DNA from: Takakia lepidozioides
Lineage: Eukaryota; Streptophyta; Takakiopsida; Takakiales; Takakiaceae
DNA length: 64,000 bases
Direction: 5' to 3'
Assembly (NCBI GenBank): GCA_030704615.1
Contig: CM060734.1
Span: forward strand, 34,736,042-34,800,041
This document shows, one piece after another, positions 57,405-64,000 of this stretch. The notes beneath the pieces were generated by a model. It saw only the letters and a program-made list of their open reading frames with translations, ran no database searches and had not been told where the DNA came from. Position 1 is the stretch's first letter. Every line of letters begins with the position of its first letter. Position numbers and translations under genes: made by a program.

Positions 57405-60400
57405 TCACCAGTAATCCCCACAAGAACAAATCCCATCTTCAAAGTGGTGAAAGCGGTTAGCGTCCCGTACAACAATTGCTCGGCCAACAATCTTTGAGAT
57501 GAATTTCGTGGAGGTGTGGCAGTCACCACACACTCGAAGATTCTTGATGAGACGGAGAGGCGTCCTAGGGGTCGTGCTGATCAGCCCAAAACCAATGGCC
57601 AGCTTCTCACTGTGGTGGCAAAGAGAAAACTCCTTTTCCTCCTCCCCCACATCATGCAATACAAAGCGCGTGTCAGGCACATACCCCGCCTCCTTCATCT
57701 GCCCAGACAATCTTCTCAGCTCAGCATGGATTTCCTTAATTCTGGGATGCTGCCTGTCATCTACAACGAAGGTGTGCACCCTGTTGCCAACCTCAATGCA
57801 GCAGTGACCTGGCTCCTTTCTAACGCCTCTGACCTTCATTATTCTTCTTACCTTTGCAGTATCATCCCACCTGCCAGCTGCAGCATAGATGTTTGAGAGC
57901 AACACATAAGTCGCGGCATCCTGTTCATCCCACGTGAGGATAGATGTTGCCGCACGTTCAGCCATCTCGACATTGCCATGGATTCTGCAGGCACCAAGCA
58001 AGGCCTTCCACACCACAGCATCTGCATTGATTGACATTTTATTAATCAGGTCCACTGCCTCATCCAGTCGTCCCGCACGTCCAAGAAGGTCCACCATGCA
58101 GCCAAAGTGTTTTACTGTCGGAGTGACACCATGATCTTGACTCAGGGAATCAAAGTAGCGTCTTCCTTCATTCAGTAGGCCAGCGTGGCTGCATGCAGAG
58201 AGAACACATATAAAGGTGATACTGTCCGGCTTCAAGCCATTCTTTTGCATTCCTTCAAATAGTTGCACGACCTCCCTATGACAACCATGCTGTGCATATC
58301 CTGCGATCATCGCATTCCACGACACCACATTTCGTTCAGCCATATTGTCGAACACTCCCTTTGCATCCTCGATGCACCCACATTTGGCATACATGTCCAC
58401 GAGGGTATTGTTCAGAATCACATCTGGTACAATTCCAGCTTTGGCGATGCAACCATGCACCTCTTTGCCCTTTTCCAGGGCTGCCAGGCTTGCACAGGCA
58501 TTGCAAACGCACACAAACGTGATGTGGTCGGGCTTCACCCCTTCCCCCATCATTTGCTCATACGTCTCCAAAGCCTCCATCCCGCGCCCCTGCTGTGCAT
58601 ACCCTGCGATCATCGCGTTCCACGACACCACATTTCGTTCAGACATATTGTTGAACACTCCCTTCGCATCCTCCATGCTTCCACATTTGGCATACATGTC
58701 CACCAGGGCAGTGTTCAGGATGACATTTGGTACAATTGCAGCTTTGGTGATGTCGCCATGGACCTCTCTGCCCTTGTCCAGGGCTGCCAGGCTTGCACAT
58801 GCATGGCAAACGCACACAAACGTGATGTGGTTGGGCCTCACCCCTTCGCACATCATTTGCTCATACGTCTCCAAAGCCTCCATCCCGCACCCCTGCTGTG
58901 CATATCCTGCAATCATCGCACTCCACGACACCACATCTCGTTCAGCCATAGTGTCAAACACTCCCTTGGCATCCTCGATGCTCCCACATTTTGCATACAT
59001 GTCCACGAGGGTATTGTTCAGAATGACATTTGGTACAATTCCAGCTTTGGTGATGTCGCCATGGACCTCTTTGCCCTTGTCCAGGGCTGCCAGGCTTGCA
59101 CACGCACTGCAAACGCACACAAACGTGATGTGGTCGGGCTTTACCCCTTCCCCCATCATTTGCTCATACGTCTCCAAAGCCTCCATCCCACGCCCCTGCT
59201 GTGCATATCCTGCGATCATCGCGTTCCACGTCACCACATTTCGTTCAGCCATATTGTCGAACACTCCCTTTGCATCCTCGATGCACCCACATTTGGCATA
59301 CATGTCCACGAGGGTATTGTTCAGAATCACATCTGGTACAATTCCAGCTTTGGCGATGCAACCATGCACCTCTTTGCCCTTTTCCAGGGCTGCCAGGCTT
59401 GCACATGCACTGCATACGCACACAAATGTGATGTGGTCGGGCTTCACCCCTTCCCCCATCATTTGCTCATACGTCTCCAAAGCCTCCATCCCGCGCCCCT
59501 GCTGTGCATATCCTGTGATCATCGCGTTCCACGACACCACATTTCGTTCAGCCATATTGTCGAACACTCCCTTTGCATACTCGATGCACCCACATTTGGC
59601 ATACATGTCCACAAGGGTATTGTTTAGAATCACATCTGGTACAATTCCAGCTTTGGCGATGCAACCATGCACCTCCTTGCCCTTTTCCAGGGCTGCCAGG
59701 CTTGCACACGCACTGCATACGCACACAAACGTGATGTGGTCGGGCTTCACCCCTTCCCCCATCATTTGCTCATACGTCTCCAAAGCCTCCATCCCGCGCC
59801 CCTGCTGTGCATACCCTGCAATCATCGCACTCCACGAAACCACATTTCGTTCAGCCATATTGTTGAACACTCCCTTCGCATCCTCCATGCTCCCACATTT
59901 GGCATACATGTCCACCAGGGCAGTGTTCAGGATGACATTTGGTACAATTCCAGCTTTGGCGATGTCGCCATGGACCTCTTTGCCCTTGTCCAGGGCTGCC
60001 AGGCTTGCACAAGCATTGCAAATGCACACAAACGTGATGTGGTTGGGCTTCACCCCTTCGCACATCATTTGCTCATAGGTCTCCAAAGCCTCCATCCCGT
60101 GCCCCTGCTGTGCATATCCTGCAATCATCGCACTCCACGACACCACATCTCGTTCAGCCATATTGTTGAACACTCCCTCCGCATCCTCCATGCTCCCACA
60201 TTTGGCATACATGTCCACAAGGGTATTGTTCAGAATCACATCTGGTATAATTCCAGCTTTGGCGATGCAACCATGCACCTCTTTGCCCTTTTCCAGGGCT
60301 GCCAGGCTTGCACACGCACTGCAAACGCACACAAATGTGATGTGGTTGGGCTTCACCCCTTCCCCAATCATTTGCTCATACGTCTCCAAAGCCTCCATCC

Positions 60401-61238
60401 CGCGCCCCTGCTGTACATATCCTGCAATCATCGCACTCCACGACACCACATTTCGTTCAGCCATATTGTTGAACACTCCCTTTGCATCCTTGATGCACCC
60501 ACATTTGGCATACATGTCCACGAGGGTATTGTTCAGAATCACATCTGGTACAATTCCAGCTTTGACGATGTCACCATGGACCTCTTTCCCCTTTTCCAGG
60601 GCTCCCAGGCTTGCACACGCATTGCAAACACAAACAAACGTGATGTGGTTGGGCTTCACCCCTTCGCGTATCATTTGCTCATAGGTCTCCAAAGCATTTC
60701 TACCACACCCATGCTTGGTAAGTCCTGCCAACATTATATTCCACGTGATCAAAGATCGTTGAGGCATTCTGTTGAACACTTGGTGAGCATCCATGATGCT
60801 CCCGCACTTAACATACATGTTGACAAGGGTGTTGAGTAGAAAAACATTTGGCGTGAATCCACTTTGGATAATGTGAGTGTGCACCTGCTTTCCAACTTCC
60901 AGGCGTTTCATCTTGATGCACTTATGCAAGAGACAGACATACGTATCTGAATCTGCTGAAATGCCTCCTTGGTTTAAAGTCTGTAGAGCCTCTGTAAGTC
61001 TGCCTGCCTCACAAAGCATCTTCACATGCCCAGAAGTGCCAGAAGAGGCATTGTGGACTCCCTCTCTTGATCCTCTTCCAGAAGCTGTGGTCATGGTTGA
61101 GGCGCCTGATTTTATCAACTGTGCCGCTGCAGCTGCTGCCTTTAGTTGACCATCTACCCATGCAGGTTTCTTGTAGCTATTGATCCACAGGGAATCATAG
61201 GTAATCTTCTGCTTGTAATCAGGCCCTCTTCGATGAAT
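57405..61238 (-). CDS. DYW-type PPR protein B, fused to a PDF half-motif
   Basis: Same family and predicted role as gene A (site-specific RNA C-to-U editing in an organelle), on the opposite strand. The frame opens at 61238 after a splice acceptor with the PDF second half (HRRGPDYKQK, PAWVDGQL). The alternative ATG lies near 61095. It then has one diverged PLS unit, eight near-identical 101-residue units, the final unit, E motifs, PG box and an intact DYW domain (HSEKLA, CGDCH, CSCGDYW, stop after 57408). It is 202 residues longer than A's comparable frame, exactly two units. No lesion in about 3.8 kb, so probably functional. A to B identity looks very high at DNA level, including the leader intron, so the pair arose by DNA duplication and not by retroposition. 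Confidence 0.92.
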   Translation of the reverse strand: MHRRGPDYKQKITYDSLWINSYKKPAWVDGQLKAAAAAAQLIKSGASTMTTASGRGSREGVHNASSGTSGHVKMLCEAGRLTEALQTLNQGGISADSDTYVCLLHKCIKMKRLEVGKQVHTHIIQSGFTPNVFLLNTLVNMYVKCGSIMDAHQVFNRMPQRSLITWNIMLAGLTKHGCGRNALETYEQMIREGVKPNHITFVCVCNACASLGALEKGKEVHGDIVKAGIVPDVILNNTLVDMYAKCGCIKDAKGVFNNMAERNVVSWSAMIAGYVQQGRGMEALETYEQMIGEGVKPNHITFVCVCSACASLAALEKGKEVHGCIAKAGIIPDVILNNTLVDMYAKCGSMEDAEGVFNNMAERDVVSWSAMIAGYAQQGHGMEALETYEQMMCEGVKPNHITFVCICNACASLAALDKGKEVHGDIAKAGIVPNVILNTALVDMYAKCGSMEDAKGVFNNMAERNVVSWSAMIAGYAQQGRGMEALETYEQMMGEGVKPDHITFVCVCSACASLAALEKGKEVHGCIAKAGIVPDVILNNTLVDMYAKCGCIEYAKGVFDNMAERNVVSWNAMITGYAQQGRGMEALETYEQMMGEGVKPDHITFVCVCSACASLAALEKGKEVHGCIAKAGIVPDVILNNTLVDMYAKCGCIEDAKGVFDNMAERNVVTWNAMIAGYAQQGRGMEALETYEQMMGEGVKPDHITFVCVCSACASLAALDKGKEVHGDITKAGIVPNVILNNTLVDMYAKCGSIEDAKGVFDTMAERDVVSWSAMIAGYAQQGCGMEALETYEQMMCEGVRPNHITFVCVCHACASLAALDKGREVHGDITKAAIVPNVILNTALVDMYAKCGSMEDAKGVFNNMSERNVVSWNAMIAGYAQQGRGMEALETYEQMMGEGVKPDHITFVCVCNACASLAALEKGKEVHGCIAKAGIVPDVILNNTLVDMYAKCGCIEDAKGVFDNMAERNVVSWNAMIAGYAQHGCHREVVQLFEGMQKNGLKPDSITFICVLSACSHAGLLNEGRRYFDSLSQDHGVTPTVKHFGCMVDLLGRAGRLDEAVDLINKMSINADAVVWKALLGACRIHGNVEMAERAATSILTWDEQDAATYVLLSNIYAAAGRWDDTAKVRRIMKVRGVRKEPGHCCIEVGNRVHTFVVDDRQHPRIKEIHAELRRLSGQMKEAGYVPDTRFVLHDVGEEEKEFSLCHHSEKLAIGFGLISTTPRTPLRLIKNLRVCGDCHTSTKFISKIVGRAIVVRDANRFHHFEDGICSCGDYW

Positions 61239-62722
61239 CTGGACCCACACTCTACCCTTGCTCCTTCAGCTATCCATGCCTCTGCACAAATCATGCATTC
61301 ATCCTTGCCTCGCTGCTAGCAGCTGACAATGACAGCCTAGATTTGTTCTAGGAAACACCCAACTCAGCTTATCACACTAGTTCCTATGCTGAATTGCGTC
61401 TGCTACTCTCTGTAAACTAACAAGCATTCACCTTTTTGCCTCGGTTGTCCCACCATTGACTGGGGTCAGAAAAATATTCATTCCACAGCTTCTCCTCATC
61501 TTGGTTACCTGTTTCTGGATACTTTCCTGTTGTCACATTGGCAGTATCATGTCAAAGTCACTCCAAACTAGATTCACTCAACCAGCAGAATTCAACATAA
61601 ACATTTAGGGCCGGTTCTGATAACAGGGAAAAACAGGGTGAAATGTGTTGTAGAAGGTGCCTTCATTAGCAGTGCCTGATTTTATCAATTGTGCCGCTGC
61701 TGCTGCGGCTTCCAGTTGACCATCTACCCATGCAGGTTTCTTGTAGCTATTGATCCCCAGGGAATCATAGGTAATCTTGTGCTTGAAATCTGGCCCTCTT
61801 GGATGAATCTGGACCCACACTCTACCCCTGCTCCTTCAGCTATCCATGCCTCTGCACAAATCATGCATACATCCTTGCCTTGCTGCTAGCAACTGACAAT
61901 GACAACCTAGAAGTCTTCCAGCAAACACCCCAACCATACTTATGACACTAGTTCCTATCCTGACTTGCGTCTGCTTCCAACAGGCATTCACCTTTTTGTC
62001 TCCACTGTCCCACCATTGACTGGGGTTGGAAAAGTGTTCATTCCAAAGCTTCTCCTCATCTCTGTGATTTGTTTTTGGATACTTTCCTGCTGCCACATCG
62101 GCTGTAACTTGTCAAAGTCACTCCAAACCACCACAGATCCACCCAACCAGCTAACTTACAGAATTCAATATGCAAATTCAGGGCCGAGTCTGATGAGAGG
62201 GCAAAACAGGCTGAAATAGGTCGAAGAAGAAGGTGCCCTCACCACATTGTCCTTGACCTTGTGTCATGACCCATGGAGGATTTGACCGACCATCAACCCA
62301 AAAGGACCTCTTCTGTGTGCTGTTTGTGTCTGTAGTCAGGTGATGTCGGATTGGTCTGTGAGAACCACCACGGTGCAGCTGAGCCGGCAGAGATTGAAAC
62401 ACGGCCTGCTAAGACCAAGCTGACTCTCCCAAGAACCTTGTAAACATCAGGAAGAGTACCAAATCATGGTACTAACAGGAGCCAAGAGCCCACATTTGCA
62501 GGATGGACAAACTTCTTCACATCGTACATTAAGAAAAAGCCACACCTTGCGATTGCGGTAGTCCCACCATCGTGAAGGATCTTTGAAAAACTCATGCCTC
62601 CGTGCTCCAAGGTAGAGGGTTGTGCTCGAAAATCCGACAGCATCAACATTTTGACAAGGTCCTTTACTGAGGGGTGCTAGTGATCTTTCAACAACCTTCA
62701 TGCAAGTTGTTTTGGGCTCCAT
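61239..62722 (-). other. OSB-like PDF-motif leader of PPR gene B
   Basis: It mirrors the leader of gene A. PDF1: HEFFKDPSRWWDYRNRK near 62595-62545, here in frame with an upstream ATG at 62722 because an 8-bp segment present in A and C is missing. PDF2: LWNEHFSNPSQWWDSGDKK near 62060-62000, then HPRGPDFKHK near 61800. PDF3: LWNEYFSDPSQWWDNRGKK ending 61432, then a 193-bp intron with GTGAAT and CCAG borders leading into the PPR frame. The PDF3 exon pair fits the OSB PDF consensus best of all the copies. Confidence 0.6.
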
Positions 62723-62749
62723 TGGGCTCTACACGATGAGGAACAACGA

Positions 62750-63245
62750 ACTCCAAATTCTGCTCAAGACCGTGTGCGTTTACCGAACTTTCAGCAAGGA
62801 TATTCCACCAATGTGGCAGTGGTGGGCCCTCGATGGACCACCGGTTCGTCGTCGTGCCGTTCTGATGGCTCCTAGCGGTTACATAGCGCTTGCATGCAGC
62901 CAAATGGGCCCCACATGCACATAAAGCACTTTGCATTTTTACTCTTTGTATTTATCGTGCCGTCAAAAACCAGAATTCATCGCTTGGCCGGGCGGGGCAT
63001 TACACTCCCCTGTAATGCACTGGGCAGCGAGGCTGGTGCCATAGGAGAGAGGGGGAGAAGCAGTCGAAAGGCCTTCATCATTGACAGACCAATGCTTGCT
63101 ACTAGCTAGAGGGGGAGTGAGAGGAAAAACGGCCAAGTCCCCCGACGCACTCACCGCAAACTGCGGAGCACCATCGCGGGCCCATCTCTTTTGCCATCCT
63201 CTGCCGACACCGGGGCCAACATGTGTACATATTGAACGTGAGAAA
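62750..63245. other. spacer between divergent PPR leaders B and C
   Basis: If leaders B and C are transcribed, this is where their promoters would be. No TATA box or other element can be assigned with confidence. Confidence 0.35.
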
Positions 63246-64000
63246 AAATTAAATGCCAACACCCAGGGTAAATGATGTAAACCTGTACAGCTTTATTTAC
63301 AGGAAACATGAGGTATTTGAACATATGATAGAAAAACCCTTGGCTGCTCAGCCTTCCTCCCTGGTCGTTTTCAGAGACCACTCTACAATCTCCAGACTGC
63401 AAACATAAGCTGGGTTAGCATCTGTGTAAGTCTGGACATGTTCGTTGTTCCTCGTCGTGTAGAGCCCAATGGAGCCCAAAACAACTGGCATGAATGTTGT
63501 CGAAAGCTCACTAGCACCCCTCAGTAAAGGACCTTGTCAGAATGTTGATGCTGCCGGATTTTCGAGCACAACCCTCTACCTTGGAGCACGGAGCAGAGCT
63601 GGCATGAGTTTTTTAAAGATCGTTCACTTTGGTGGGACTATCGCAATCTCAAGGTGTGGCTTTTTCTTAATGTACGATGTGAAGAAGTTTGTCCATCCTG
63701 CAAATGTGGGCTCTTGGCTCCTGTTAGTACCATGATTTGGTACTCTTCCTGATGTTTACAAGGTTCTTGGGAGAGTCAGCTTGGTCTTAGCAGGCCGTGT
63801 TTCAATCTCTGCCGGCTCAGCTGCACCGTGGTGGTTCTCACAGACCAATCCGACATCACCTGACTACAGACACAAGCAGCACACAGAAGAGGTCCTTTTG
63901 GGTTGATGGTCGGTCCAATCCTCCATGGGTCATGACACAAGGTCAAGGACAATGTGGTGAGGGCACCTTCTTCTTCGACCTATTTCAGCCTGTTTTTCCC
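63246..64000 (+). other. OSB-like leader of a further PPR gene (C), cut by window end
   Basis: From TAAATGCCAACACCCAGGGT onwards it matches the start of leader A at 36130, after a 70-base stretch unique to C. It carries PDF1 (HEFFKDRSLWWDYRNLK near 63610) and FWVDGRSNPPWV near 63910. It has the same 8-bp segment as A. The window ends in the equivalent of 36800, about 1 kb before the PPR frame should begin. Confidence 0.75.

Noticed and set aside
57405-61238. PPR gene B as a processed retrocopy of A
   Set aside because: The leader introns (for example 61239-61431 and its partner 37581-37764) are kept in both copies, so the duplication was at DNA level.

Overview
This is plant nuclear DNA. It holds intron-rich genes with GT/AG splicing, a class 3 lipase, a plant-type monofunctional homoserine dehydrogenase, a CYP72-clan P450, and DYW-type pentatricopeptide repeat (PPR) genes with OSB-like PDF motifs. 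Very long, recently amplified DYW-PPR arrays among many decayed transposon pieces suggest a seed-free plant, perhaps a fern or lycophyte; that placement is inference.

Left part (1-32.2 kb): the 3' exon of a DAD1-like lipase (3-629); a transposon-littered intergenic region; a complete 12-exon homoserine dehydrogenase (6752-12808); a Ty3/gypsy reverse transcriptase scrap (14.8-15.3 kb); an intact 5-exon CYP72-clan P450 on the minus strand (19073-16093); a decayed CYP85-clan P450 (20.65-22.78 kb); and a long MSH2-like mismatch-repair gene (24081-32226) that has many exons but carries frameshifts, stops and missing blocks, so it reads as a pseudogene. LINE 3' ends with (TTTCA)n tails and a second dispersed repeat family with five copies lie between genes and in introns.

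Right part (32.5-64 kb): a PPR cluster. Two intact DYW-PPR genes face each other: A (37765-40992, plus) and B (61238-57405, minus). Each is preceded by three copies of the PDF motif known from plant organellar single-stranded-DNA-binding (OSB) proteins, and the last PDF half is in frame with the PPR array. A has six and B has eight near-identical 101-residue P-L-S units, and much of the variation among units falls at the RNA-recognition positions. A further copy of the leader begins at 63.25 kb and runs off the window. PPR fragments lie at 32.6-33.0, 33.5-34.5, 43.4-43.9 and 56.63-56.71 kb.

Between A and B sits a 12,242-bp Mutator-like element (44138-56379) with TIRs of about 320-340 bp and a perfect 9-bp target duplication (CATGTCAAG). 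It carries a Ulp1-protease gene (plus strand) and a convergent MURA-type transposase (minus strand). Nearly every premature stop in both genes fits a C-to-T change (CAG to TAG, CGA to TGA), as expected from methylcytosine deamination. A short CAGTCTG/CAGACTG motif fills the element's introns and subterminal regions and is also translated as a Gln/Gln/Thr repeat.
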